This document shows, piece after piece, positions 53,159 through 61,955 of a stretch of 64,000 nt of DNA (its first letter is position 1; each line of letters starts with the position of its first letter). The notes beneath the pieces were generated by a model, which saw only the letters and a list, made by a program, of their open reading frames with translations, was not told the DNA's origin and ran no database searches. This stretch comes from Acidovorax sp. NB1 (GTDB taxonomy: Bacteria > Pseudomonadota > Gammaproteobacteria > Burkholderiales > Burkholderiaceae_C). The position numbers and the translations under genes were made by a program. The stretch spans positions 1 to 64,000 of the forward strand of contig NZ_BJHU01000049.1 of NCBI RefSeq assembly GCF_005405905.1. The letters are read 5' to 3'.

Positions 53159-54211
53159 ATGTCCCAAGAATCTACAACGACCCCGCCGATCCGCTTGACC
53201 CAGTACAGCCACGGCGCAGGCTGCGGCTGCAAGATCAGTCCCCAGGTGCTGGACGTGATCCTGGCGGGCAGTGGGGCGCAGAACCTGGACCCCCGGCTGT
53301 GGGTGGGTAACACCTCGCGCGACGATGCTGCTGTGTATGCCCTCGACGATGAGCGTGGGGTGGTGTCCACCACCGACTTCTTCATGCCCATCGTGGACGA
53401 CCCCTTCGACTTTGGCCGCATCGCCGCCACCAATGCCATCAGCGACATTTACGCCATGGGGGCCGACCCGCTGATGGCGATTGCCATCCTGGGTTGGCCC
53501 GTGAATGTCCTGCCCCCCGAGGTCGCGCGCGAGGTGGTGCGTGGCGGGCGGGCGGTGTGCGATGCGGCGGGTATTCCGCTGGCGGGCGGGCATTCCATCG
53601 ACGCGCCGGAGCCCATCTTTGGCCTGGCGGTGACCGGAGTGGTGGAGAAGCGCCACCTCAAGCGCAACGACACCGCCACGGCGGGCTGCCGCCTGTACCT
53701 GACCAAGCCGCTGGGCATTGGCATCCTGACCACGGCCGAGAAGAAAGCGCGGCTGCGCCCCCAGGACGTGGGTGTGGCACGTGACCTGATGTGCATGCTC
53801 AACAAACCCGGTAGCCGGTTTGGCCGACTGCCGGGGGTGAAGGCGATGACCGACGTGACGGGCTTTGGCTTGCTGGGGCACCTGGTCGAGATGGCCGAAG
53901 GCAGTGGCCTGAGCGCCGAGATCGACTATGCGGCCGTGCCCCGTCTGGCGGGCGTGGCGCATTACATGGACCAGGGCTGTGTGCCCGGCGGGACGCTGCG
54001 CAATTTCGACAGCTACGGCGCCAAGATTGCGCCGCTGACCGAAGAGCAGAAGCACCTGCTGTGCGACCCGCAAACCAGCGGCGGGTTGCTGGTGGCGGTG
54101 AGCCCTGAAGGCGAGGACGAGTTTCTGGCGGTGGCAAGCGGGCTGGGCTTGGCGCTGGCACCCATTGGCCAGATGACGGAGCGGCGCGCCCTGGCCGTCG
54201 TGTTGCGCTGA
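53159..54211 (+). CDS. selD: selenophosphate synthase
   Basis: A 350-residue ATP-dependent enzyme making selenophosphate from selenide. The catalytic Cys is in the N-terminal [10 protein letters not shown] (C22, K25 equivalent to E. coli C17, K20). An AIR-synthase-like fold follows ([32 protein letters not shown]). It is not a selenoprotein. The stop overlaps the mnmH ATG by one base, so the pair form an operon. Confidence 0.95.
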   Translation: MSQESTTTPPIRLTQYSHGAGCGCKISPQVLDVILAGSGAQNLDPRLWVGNTSRDDAAVYALDDERGVVSTTDFFMPIVDDPFDFGRIAATNAISDIYAMGADPLMAIAILGWPVNVLPPEVAREVVRGGRAVCDAAGIPLAGGHSIDAPEPIFGLAVTGVVEKRHLKRNDTATAGCRLYLTKPLGIGILTTAEKKARLRPQDVGVARDLMCMLNKPGSRFGRLPGVKAMTDVTGFGLLGHLVEMAEGSGLSAEIDYAAVPRLAGVAHYMDQGCVPGGTLRNFDSYGAKIAPLTEEQKHLLCDPQTSGGLLVAVSPEGEDEFLAVASGLGLALAPIGQMTERRALAVVLR

Positions 54212-55338
54212 TGCTGGCCGCTCTGTCGGACTACCGGCACCTGTTACTGAACGGTGTGCCCATGATGGATGTGCGTGCGCCGGTGGAGTTTGCGCAGGGC
54301 GCGTTCCCCGGGGTGGTCAATCTTCCGCTGATGGACGATGGCGAACGCCAGCAAGTGGGCACCTGCTACAAGCACAAGGGGCAGGAGGCGGCGATCGCGC
54401 TGGGGCACCAGCTGGTGTCCGGGACTACCAAGCAGGCCCGCATCGCTGCCTGGGCGCGGTTTGCGCAGGACCATCCGGGTGGCGTGCTGTACTGCTTTCG
54501 GGGCGGCCTGCGGTCGCAGATTGTCCAGCAGTGGCTCCGAAGTGAAACGGGCATCGACTACCCCCGCGTGCAAGGTGGCTACAAGGCTCTGCGCGGTTTT
54601 CTCATCGACACCCTGGAGTCGGCTTCGGCGCAGTGCGGTTTTGTGCTGCTGGGCGGCCTCACCGGCACGGGCAAGACCGAGGTGATCGCGCAACTCGCCC
54701 ATGGCCTGGACCTGGAGGGGTTTGCCAACCACCGGGGCTCCAGCTTTGGCCACCGCGTGAGCAGCCAGCCCTCGCAGATTGACTTTGAGAACCGGCTGGC
54801 CGTGGATGTTCTCCAGAAGCGCGACCGGGGTTATGGGGCATTTGTGGTTGAAGACGAAGGGCGGCATGTGGGCAGCTGCTCCGTGCCGTTGGCGTTGCGG
54901 CAGCGGCTGGAGCAGGCGCCCATCGTGTGCCTGGATGATGGCTTTGATGCCCGGGTCGAACGCATCCTGCAGGACTACGTGGTGCAGCAACGCGCCGACT
55001 TTTTGGCGGCCCATGGCGAGGCAGTGGGTGCCGATCTGTTTGCAGCCCGCTTGCTCGAAAGCCTGGACAAACTCGCCAAGCGCCTGGGCGGCGACCGGCA
55101 CCGGGCACTGCGCGTGACCATGCTGGCGGCGCTGGCGCGACAAAGGGACCACGCAGACCCCACGCTGCACCGTGGCTGGATCGCCCCTTTGGTGCGCGAC
55201 TACTACGACCCGATGTATGCCTACCAGCAGCGCCAGCGGGCGGGCCGCATTGTGTTTCAGGGAGACAGGCAGGCGGTGCTGGACTATCTGCGTGCGTCTG
55301 TCCGCACGGCAGGTGCTGCGGACAGCAAAGGGGCTTAG
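54211..55338 (+). CDS. mnmH: tRNA 2-selenouridine synthase
   Basis: A 375-residue enzyme (YbbB/SelU) that replaces sulfur of 2-thiouridine in tRNA wobble position by selenium from selenophosphate. An N-terminal rhodanese domain has catalytic C95 in LYCFRGGLRSQ; the C-terminal P-loop is GLTGTGKTE (about 149-157). It depends on SelD, encoded just upstream. It converges on the CHASE2 kinase gene with a 4-bp overlap of the ends. Confidence 0.94.
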   Translation: MLAALSDYRHLLLNGVPMMDVRAPVEFAQGAFPGVVNLPLMDDGERQQVGTCYKHKGQEAAIALGHQLVSGTTKQARIAAWARFAQDHPGGVLYCFRGGLRSQIVQQWLRSETGIDYPRVQGGYKALRGFLIDTLESASAQCGFVLLGGLTGTGKTEVIAQLAHGLDLEGFANHRGSSFGHRVSSQPSQIDFENRLAVDVLQKRDRGYGAFVVEDEGRHVGSCSVPLALRQRLEQAPIVCLDDGFDARVERILQDYVVQQRADFLAAHGEAVGADLFAARLLESLDKLAKRLGGDRHRALRVTMLAALARQRDHADPTLHRGWIAPLVRDYYDPMYAYQQRQRAGRIVFQGDRQAVLDYLRASVRTAGAADSKGA

Positions 55339-57686
55339 TCGGCGCCGCTGCCCTCGCTGTCCTCTGTCGCGCCCTCACCTCGGGGTAGCACCAGCCGGAA
55401 CTCCGCGCCATGCCCCGTGTCACTGTCTACCTCTAGGCTGCCACCGTGGCGCTGCACCACGGTAGACACCAGCGCCAGACCCAGGCCAACGCCTTGCACG
55501 GCAGGGTGGCTGCGGTCGTGCAGCCTTTGGTAGGGCGTGAACAGCTTGTGCTGCAGTTCCGGGGCGATGCCGGGGCCCTGGTCACGCACCGACACCACCC
55601 AGTGCGGGCCACGTTCTGCGATGGCGCACTGCACCACACCGCCTTGCGGGCTGAACTTGATGGCGTTGTTGATCACATTGGCCAGTGCACGGCGCAGCAG
55701 TGCGCGGTCACCCTCGCACGGGGCGGCTTCGGGGGCGGAAGTGACGCGCACATCCACCTGTTTGTCGCGGGCCAGGGCCCAGAGGTCGTCGGTGGTTTCT
55801 GCCAGCAGGGCGACCAGGTCCAGCGGCGCCACGTGGTACTCCTGTGCCTGTGCGCTGGCCAGCTGCACGAAGTTTTCCGCCATGCCCAGGGACGCCTGCG
55901 CGTAGCGCTCGATGCGCAGCAGCAGTTCATCGTCCGCCATGCGGCTGGGGTAGGCGCGCTGCATCTCCAGCAGCGTGAGGATGGACGCATTGGGCGCGCG
56001 GATGTCGTGCGAGATGAAGTGCATCGCCTGGTCGCGCTGTTGCAAGGCACGGCGCATCTCGGTCAGGTCCACCAGCGTCAGCAGCCATCCCGCATTGGCC
56101 AGGTCGGTGAAGGGCTTGCATTGCACCAGCAGGCTGCGGCCTTGAGCATCAATGCCTTCACTGTGCTCGGGCATGGATCGGTGGTGCAGATGCTCCAGGG
56201 TGATGAGCGGCTGGCGGCTGCCCGCTTGCACCAGGTCGGCCAGCAACGCTACCACCGACTGGCCTTGCAGCGGGGCCTCTGCGCTGCCGCCCAGGTGCTC
56301 GCGGGCAGCCCGGTTGGCCAGCAGGATCCGGCCCTGCGGGTCGCAGACCAGGCTGGGCGAAGGCAGTTGCTGCAGGCTTTCGCTCACGAAGTGGTGCAGG
56401 TCACGCAGCTGGCGTGAGGCGCGCTCGACGGCGTTGATGCGCCGCTCCAGAAAATCGGCCGAGTCTCCGGGCCGTTTGCGCAGCCGCATCGACAGGCCCT
56501 GCTGCTGCAGGTTCTCCATCTCCAGCCGCAGAAAGTGTGCTGCAGCGCTCAGTCGCCGCCAGCTCCACAGCGGGTAGGCCAGCACCAGCCCCAGCAGGGC
56601 CGCCGCCGGGGCAAACTGCAGGCCCGCCCACCAGGGCAGGCACACGCTCAGCACCAGGGTGCCCAGTGCCAGCGCCGCGCTGGTCAGCAGTGCGGCCAAG
56701 GGGCCGATCAGCAGCAGGGCCAACAGGGCGGCCGCCACCGGCACCAGGTTGAACAAGGTATTGAGCGTGCGCGAGGCGGGCACGATCTGCTCGCCCGACA
56801 GGCGCGCATCCAGCACGTGGGCCACCACCTCCACCCCCGGCATCAAGCGCGACTGCTGGCTGACCGGGGTGGCAAACATATCGCCCAGACCCGATGCGGC
56901 GGCGCCCACCAGCACGTACTTGCCCCGGAAGGCCTCGGCTGGCACCGCGCCGCGCAGCACGTCGATGTAGGAGTAGGTGGTGAAGCTGGAGGGGCCACCC
57001 GCGTAGGCAATCAGGGTATGTTCAGTGCGCTCCCAGGGGCTGACATCGCTGGCTGGGGCCGCGGGGCGGGGGCAAGGGGCGCCGCCGGGTTGCCGGGCCT
57101 GAGCCACACATTGCAGGGCCATGCTGAAGTGGTGCCAGGGCGCGGCGGCCGGGCCTTCATACAGGTACAGGCTGCGCACCACCCCGTCACCGTCGGGCGC
57201 CACATGCACATGCCCCAGGTCGGCGGCGGCCTGGGCAAATGCGGGCCAGGGCAGGTCGGTGGCGTTGCTGCTGGTGCCGTAGCCGCGCCGCAGCACGGGC
57301 AGCACCACCCGCCCGCTGCGGCGGATGGCGTCGGTGAGCAGCAGGTCGTCCTCGGGGTAGTCCAGGTCCGCCTCGTTGAACAACACGTCCATGCCGATCA
57401 CATGCGGCTTTTGCGCCGAGATGCGCGTGATCAGCTCGGCATGCAGGGCGCGGCGCCAGGGCCAGCGGCCAATGGCGGCAATGCTGGGGTCGTCGATGGC
57501 CACGAGCACGATGTCCGGGTGCGGGGGGCGGGAGACCAGGCGCAGCCCGGCGTCCTGCACCAGGTGGTTGACCCGACCCAGGCTGTCGGGCGTGCTGAGC
57601 CAGGCCACCAGCCCCAGCAGTACCGTGGCCAGCACCGACCATTCTAGGCGGCGTCTGCGGCGGCGGCTGTGGGCAATGCTCAGCAT
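55335..57686 (-). CDS. CHASE2-domain sensor histidine kinase
   Basis: A 783-residue membrane kinase. One transmembrane helix (about 15-31) precedes a periplasmic CHASE2 domain (about 40-305: PDIVLVAIDDPSIAAIGRW, AFRGKYVLVGAAASGLGD), then three helices (about 313-385), a PAS-like domain (about 425-540) and the kinase core. The H-box is FISHDIRAPNASILTL with H560, the N-box NVINNAIKFSPQGG, G boxes DQGPGIAPEL and GVGLGLAL. It lies in one strand run with a LysM-FecR protein and a response regulator and probably phosphorylates the latter. Confidence 0.92.
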   Translation of the reverse strand: MLSIAHSRRRRRRLEWSVLATVLLGLVAWLSTPDSLGRVNHLVQDAGLRLVSRPPHPDIVLVAIDDPSIAAIGRWPWRRALHAELITRISAQKPHVIGMDVLFNEADLDYPEDDLLLTDAIRRSGRVVLPVLRRGYGTSSNATDLPWPAFAQAAADLGHVHVAPDGDGVVRSLYLYEGPAAAPWHHFSMALQCVAQARQPGGAPCPRPAAPASDVSPWERTEHTLIAYAGGPSSFTTYSYIDVLRGAVPAEAFRGKYVLVGAAASGLGDMFATPVSQQSRLMPGVEVVAHVLDARLSGEQIVPASRTLNTLFNLVPVAAALLALLLIGPLAALLTSAALALGTLVLSVCLPWWAGLQFAPAAALLGLVLAYPLWSWRRLSAAAHFLRLEMENLQQQGLSMRLRKRPGDSADFLERRINAVERASRQLRDLHHFVSESLQQLPSPSLVCDPQGRILLANRAAREHLGGSAEAPLQGQSVVALLADLVQAGSRQPLITLEHLHHRSMPEHSEGIDAQGRSLLVQCKPFTDLANAGWLLTLVDLTEMRRALQQRDQAMHFISHDIRAPNASILTLLEMQRAYPSRMADDELLLRIERYAQASLGMAENFVQLASAQAQEYHVAPLDLVALLAETTDDLWALARDKQVDVRVTSAPEAAPCEGDRALLRRALANVINNAIKFSPQGGVVQCAIAERGPHWVVSVRDQGPGIAPELQHKLFTPYQRLHDRSHPAVQGVGLGLALVSTVVQRHGGSLEVDSDTGHGAEFRLVLPRGEGATEDSEGSGAD

Positions 57687-57780
57687 GGGGCGGCGTCAGT
57701 ACCTGGGCGGGGCGCTACGAAGGGGTCTAAGCCCTCCATGTCCACCGGTGAGCAGGGCCCGGAGCGGAGGGTGGGCGCGC

Positions 57781-59526
57781 TCAAGGGCGCCCCACCGGCG
57801 CTCCGCTGGAGGTGGACACCGGCAGCCCGGCGCCGGTGCGGATGCCCGTGCCCACGCGGATCTTGCGGGGGGGCGAGAACTCGCTTTCCAGGCCGCTGGG
57901 GTCCAGTATCTGGATGCGCACCAGGTACTCGCCAGCGGACAGGTTGCTGCCGGTCCAGGTGGGGGTGTCCAGCACGGTGTCCTGGGCGGGTTGCGCAAAA
58001 GCCGCATCGGAGGCGGCGGCCAGCTGCAGCCGGAAGCGCTGGCCCGGTTGGGCAGGCCAGTGCAGGCGCACCGTGGGTTCGCCGTCGTCGGCTTGCAGGG
58101 CCTGCAGCGACAGCGTGGCCGGGCGCTCGGCGACGGTGAAGGGCTGCGGAGGCGCAAACGGGCCCTGGTCGGCCTGGCCGCCCGGCAACTGCTGAATGCT
58201 GGCCATGCGCCAGAAGTAGTTGCCCACGGGCAGGGCGCCAAGGGGCAGGCGGCATTCGTCCAGACGCTGTTCGTCGCGCAGGGGGGCGGTGAACTTCGCA
58301 TCGGCGGCCACCTGCACACGGTACCAGCGCACACCGGGCACCTCGGTGCAGCGCAGTTCGGCCGAGCCGCTGGGCACCACGGCGCCGGGGGCGGGGGACT
58401 GGTGCAGCGGTGCCACGGGCCGGGTCTTGATGGTGAAGGGCTGCACGGCGGGCTGGCCTGCAATCCCGGCCTCGTCCACGGCCCGCACGGCCAGGTAGTA
58501 ACGGCCATCCTCCAGCGCCTTCCACCGCAAATGTCCGTCCGCAAAACTGCCATGGCGCAGCACCTGGGTGAGTGCTTCGTCCTGTGCCACCTGGGCCAGG
58601 TAGCGTGTGGCGCCCGGGGCAGTGGGCAGGTCGATGGCCAGCAGGCTGGCATCGCCCAGCATGGCGGGCATGCCCGAGGTGTCGGGCGGGGGCAGCAGGG
58701 GGCGGGCAGCGCCCACGGTGCCATCGGTGGCCACGGCCAGGCCCTGGCCGGGTGCGAGCAGGGCGGTGGGCGCGGTCAGGGATGCGGCGGGGTGGCTGTC
58801 GGTGTCGCGCCGGGACTGCACGGCCACCGAGCCATTGAGTACCGAGGCCGTGGTCTGGCCCGAGTCCGCCATGGTCACGCTGAAGTGGGTGCCGCGCACA
58901 CTGGTCACGGCCAGCGGGGTGCGGATTTCGAACCGGCGCAGGGGCTCGGTGCTGGGGGGCACGGTCGATTCCACGCCACCCTTGTGCATCTCCAGCACCG
59001 ACTGCACGCTGCCCGCGCGGCCACGGCGGCGCAACTGCCGCAGCTGCAGCTCAGACTGCGCCTGCACCCGGACCACGGTGCCATCGGCCAGCTTGACGGC
59101 CACAAAGGACTCGGGGCCAACCTGCAGCGCCGTGCCTTCCTCCAGCTTGCCACCGGGGCTGACAGGGGCCGGAGCATCACCAGCCCGTGCCTGCGCCGTG
59201 ACGGCACCCTGCACGAACTGCACCGTGGCCGATTCGCTGGGCTGCAGTCGCACAGGGATCCAGATCACCGAGCCGGGCTGCAGCCGCCGGGGATCGGCCA
59301 CCTTGTTGCGGGCCTGCAGCTGCTGCCACTGCCGGGGCGCGGCCAGGTAGTCCCGGGCCAGGCCTTCCAGGGTGTCCCCCTCCTTGACGATGTGGGCCAC
59401 CTCATCCCCCAGAGGGGCGGGCGGGCTGGCCTGTGCTCCCCGGGATGCAAGGCCTGCGAGTGCGGCCAAAGCTAGTGCAGCGGCGGCGCAGGGCGTCCAG
59501 CGGATGTGCGGGATGGTGGGGGTCAA
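57781..59526 (-). CDS. exported LysM-FecR domain protein
   Basis: A 581-residue periplasmic protein with a signal peptide (about 1-33), a LysM motif (about 44-92: HIVKEGDTLEGLARDYL) that binds peptidoglycan, and a FecR domain (about 100-200: TVVRVQAQSEL, TPLAVTSVRGTHF). The rest has beta-sandwich repeats of fibronectin-III look (YYLAVRAVDEAGIAG, FWRMASIQQLPGG). No transmembrane helix is seen after the signal. Its place between the CHASE2 kinase and the response regulator suggests it is the sensor's periplasmic partner. Confidence 0.88.
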   Translation of the reverse strand: MTPTIPHIRWTPCAAAALALAALAGLASRGAQASPPAPLGDEVAHIVKEGDTLEGLARDYLAAPRQWQQLQARNKVADPRRLQPGSVIWIPVRLQPSESATVQFVQGAVTAQARAGDAPAPVSPGGKLEEGTALQVGPESFVAVKLADGTVVRVQAQSELQLRQLRRRGRAGSVQSVLEMHKGGVESTVPPSTEPLRRFEIRTPLAVTSVRGTHFSVTMADSGQTTASVLNGSVAVQSRRDTDSHPAASLTAPTALLAPGQGLAVATDGTVGAARPLLPPPDTSGMPAMLGDASLLAIDLPTAPGATRYLAQVAQDEALTQVLRHGSFADGHLRWKALEDGRYYLAVRAVDEAGIAGQPAVQPFTIKTRPVAPLHQSPAPGAVVPSGSAELRCTEVPGVRWYRVQVAADAKFTAPLRDEQRLDECRLPLGALPVGNYFWRMASIQQLPGGQADQGPFAPPQPFTVAERPATLSLQALQADDGEPTVRLHWPAQPGQRFRLQLAAASDAAFAQPAQDTVLDTPTWTGSNLSAGEYLVRIQILDPSGLESEFSPPRKIRVGTGIRTGAGLPVSTSSGAPVGRP

Positions 59527-59602
59527 GTCATGTCTCCTTCATGCGGCCCGGAACAGGCGAGGCCGCTTGTGGCGGGGCCTGTGGGGTTCTTTCATGCCTG
59601 GG

Positions 59603-60301
59603 TCAGCCCTTGCGCTGGGCTTCGACGGCTTCAAAACGGTAGCCTACGCCATACACCGCCGAGACGATGAAGCCATTGGCCGGGCGCAGGTCCAGCAGGG
59701 TCCGCAGGCGCGAGATGTGGGTGTCCAGCGAGCGCGACATGACATCGGCCACCTGGCCCCAGACGATTTCCTTGAGGTGGTCGCGCGACAGCAGTCGGCC
59801 CATGTTCTGGAAAAGGAACAGCGCGAGGTCGTATTCGCGGTTCTTGAGTTCCACGGGCACGCCGTCCATTTCGATGGCACGGGTCTCGGGCAGAAAGCGG
59901 TAGCGGCCAAATTCCAGCACGCTGGCTGCGTTGTCGGGGTAGGCGCGGCGCAGCAGCGCGGCCACACGGGCATTGAGTTCGCCGATGCGCACAGGCTTGA
60001 CCATGAAGTCATCGGCACCGCTGGCCAGGCCTTCGACGATGTCGCGTTCTTCCTGCCGGTTGGTCACGAACAGGATGGGCAACTGCGCGGCCACGTTCTT
60101 GCGCACCCAGCGCACCACCTCGGGCCCCGTGGTGTCGGGCAGGTGCCAGTCCACGATCAGCAGGTCAAAGGTCTCGCGGCGCAGCGTGCGCAGCAAGTCG
60201 GCACCGGTTAAATGGGTGTGGCAGACATGGCCCATCGCCTCCGTGGCCTGCTTGATCAGATCCAGCTGAAGCGCATCGTCGTCCAGAGCGGCTATGCGCA
60301 T
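59603..60301 (-). CDS. OmpR-class response regulator of the CHASE2 system
   Basis: A 232-residue response regulator: the receiver has D7/D8/D9, phospho-acceptor D51 in LLIVDWHLP and the conserved Lys in FMVKPVR; the C-terminal winged helix (about 135-225) includes LKNREYDLALFLFQNMGRLLS and SRSLDTHISRLRTLL. The LysM-FecR gene follows 76 bp later and the kinase next, all on the minus strand, so they are likely one operon. The targets are unknown. Confidence 0.93.
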   Translation of the reverse strand: MRIAALDDDALQLDLIKQATEAMGHVCHTHLTGADLLRTLRRETFDLLIVDWHLPDTTGPEVVRWVRKNVAAQLPILFVTNRQEERDIVEGLASGADDFMVKPVRIGELNARVAALLRRAYPDNAASVLEFGRYRFLPETRAIEMDGVPVELKNREYDLALFLFQNMGRLLSRDHLKEIVWGQVADVMSRSLDTHISRLRTLLDLRPANGFIVSAVYGVGYRFEAVEAQRKG

Positions 60302-60434
60302 GGTTTCCCCCGTCGAAATGGAAGCCGGGAATTATTCGCGATATCCCGCTGCAGGCCTAGCGGCTTGCAGCGGGTGAGCGGGTGATTTGACATTTGTTAA
60401 CCCTCTGTGGTTCGGGGCAGACGAATGAACAGGC

Positions 60435-61505
60435 CTACCGCTGTGGCGCTGCCTGGAAGGCCGCCGGTGGTGCGATCTCGCGCACCAGCCGCATACCGAC
60501 CAGCGGATAGCGGGTCTGCGGCGTGTTCCAGTTGCGAAAGCCGCAGCGCGCATAGAACGACCAGGTGTGCCATGAGCCACCACGGCGCACGCGCACGCCA
60601 CCGTCTGCCGGGCCTTGCGGGCTGTCCGGTGGCGAATTGGCGTAGTAATGGTCGTCGTGCCAGTCCGCCACCCATTCCCATGCGTTGCCCAGCATGTCGT
60701 GCAGGCCAAATCCATTGGGGGCATAGCTGCCCACGGGGGCCGTGAAGGCATGGCCGTCGCTGCCCGCCAGCGCATGCTGGCGCCAGCGGGGCCACAGCGG
60801 GGATGCTTCCTGGTCGAAGGTGTTGGCCACCCGCACCAGGCCCTCAGGGTTGTCTCCATGGGGGTAGAGGGTGCGGGTGCCAGCGCGGCAGGCGTATTCC
60901 CACTCTGCCTCGGTGGGCAGGCGGTAGGCGTGTCCCTCTGTGCGGCTCAGCCAGCGGGCCAGGGCCTGGGCGTCGTTCCAGGTGATGTTGACGACGGGGT
61001 GGTCGGGGCCCTGCGCAAACCCGGGATTGCGCCACGAGTAACGGGGGGATCGCCCCTCGAACGCGTCGCCGCGCTGGGTGGTGGCCGGGTCATACTGGGG
61101 GTTGTAGCCATAGCCGCCCGTGCCATCGGCCTCGGACTCAGGCTGGTAGCCCGAGGCTTCGACAAACCGCTGGAACTGCCCCACCGTGACCTCATGCTGG
61201 CCCAGGTAGAACGCGCTGCGGATATGCACTTCATGGACCGGCGCTTCGTCGATCAGGTCGGTGAAGCGCTTGTTCTCCAGCTGCGGGTAGGTCTGGGCCA
61301 GCATCTCCACGGGCGGCAGCCCCCCCATCCAGAAACGGCCCGCAGGCACCTGCACAAACACCATGCCCAGGCTGTTGATCCAGGTGGGAGTTGCCGGGGG
61401 CTCCTGGCGAGGCGCGTGCTGGCACCCCGCCAGCAGCGCGGCCAGGGCCAGCAGGGCCCCGCCGATGCCCGTGGGGCGCGTTGGTGCAAGGCAGGCAGGG
61501 GGCAT
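60435..61505 (-). CDS. FGE-sulfatase domain lipoprotein
   Basis: A 356-residue protein with a lipobox (ALLAGC; Cys about 28) and an FGE-sulfatase (SUMF1) fold: FWMGGLPPVEML, LGQHEVTVGQFQRFVEASGY, YRLPTEAEWEYACRAGT, NGFGLHDMLGNAWEWVADW and VRRGGSWHTW near the end. True formylglycine-generating enzymes have a Cys pair after GGS; here only one Cys (YARCGFR) is present. The ATG at 61505 overlaps the stop of the small lipoprotein gene upstream (ATGA). It may be a structural or adaptor lipoprotein. Confidence 0.85.
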   Translation of the reverse strand: MPPACLAPTRPTGIGGALLALAALLAGCQHAPRQEPPATPTWINSLGMVFVQVPAGRFWMGGLPPVEMLAQTYPQLENKRFTDLIDEAPVHEVHIRSAFYLGQHEVTVGQFQRFVEASGYQPESEADGTGGYGYNPQYDPATTQRGDAFEGRSPRYSWRNPGFAQGPDHPVVNITWNDAQALARWLSRTEGHAYRLPTEAEWEYACRAGTRTLYPHGDNPEGLVRVANTFDQEASPLWPRWRQHALAGSDGHAFTAPVGSYAPNGFGLHDMLGNAWEWVADWHDDHYYANSPPDSPQGPADGGVRVRRGGSWHTWSFYARCGFRNWNTPQTRYPLVGMRLVREIAPPAAFQAAPQR

Positions 61506-61765
61506 CAGGGTTTGTCGGGCAGTTCGCTCACACACTCAAAAACCAGGCGCGATCCATCGTTGCGCAGCAGCTTGGCGTGCAACGCCAGGCGCTGGCATTC
61601 GCGGTTGGCGGCTGCATAGGCCTGGGAGGTGTCCGGCCCGTACACCGGCACGCTGAAGGTGCGGTCACGTCCCGAGGCCATGGGCCCCGAGGGGTGGTGG
61701 GGCTGGGTGGCGTTGCAGCCAGCCAGCACGGCCAGTGCAGAGACCGAGGCAAACAGCAGTTTCAT
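61505..61765 (-). CDS. small lipoprotein
   Basis: An 86-residue predicted lipoprotein: signal MKLLFASVSALAVLAGC with the lipid Cys at 17, then a short mature part (FSVPVYGPDTSQAYAAANRECQRL, LVFECVSELPDKP) with two further Cys. The ATG at 61765 is chosen; the frame is open 117 bp upstream. Its stop overlaps the start of the FGE-like gene. No family is recognised. Confidence 0.75.
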   Translation of the reverse strand: MKLLFASVSALAVLAGCNATQPHHPSGPMASGRDRTFSVPVYGPDTSQAYAAANRECQRLALHAKLLRNDGSRLVFECVSELPDKP

Positions 61766-61955
61766 GGGGTTCTCCAGATCAGTCCAAGCACCCAGTTTAA
61801 GGGCCCCTTTGGCGGCGGTGCCAGTGCCCGGCGCCTGACCCAACGCGGACCCTGGTGTTTTCCGCGTATCCCCGCTGTGCACGGGGCAGGGGACGCACTA
61901 CAGTGGGCGAGCAGGGCTGCATCGTGGTGGGCGCCAGTCAAAAAAGGGGGGCGGG

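Noticed and set aside
60435..61505. Active formylglycine-generating enzyme for a sulfatase
   Set aside because: Only one of the two catalytic Cys is present, the protein is a lipoprotein and no sulfatase gene lies nearby.
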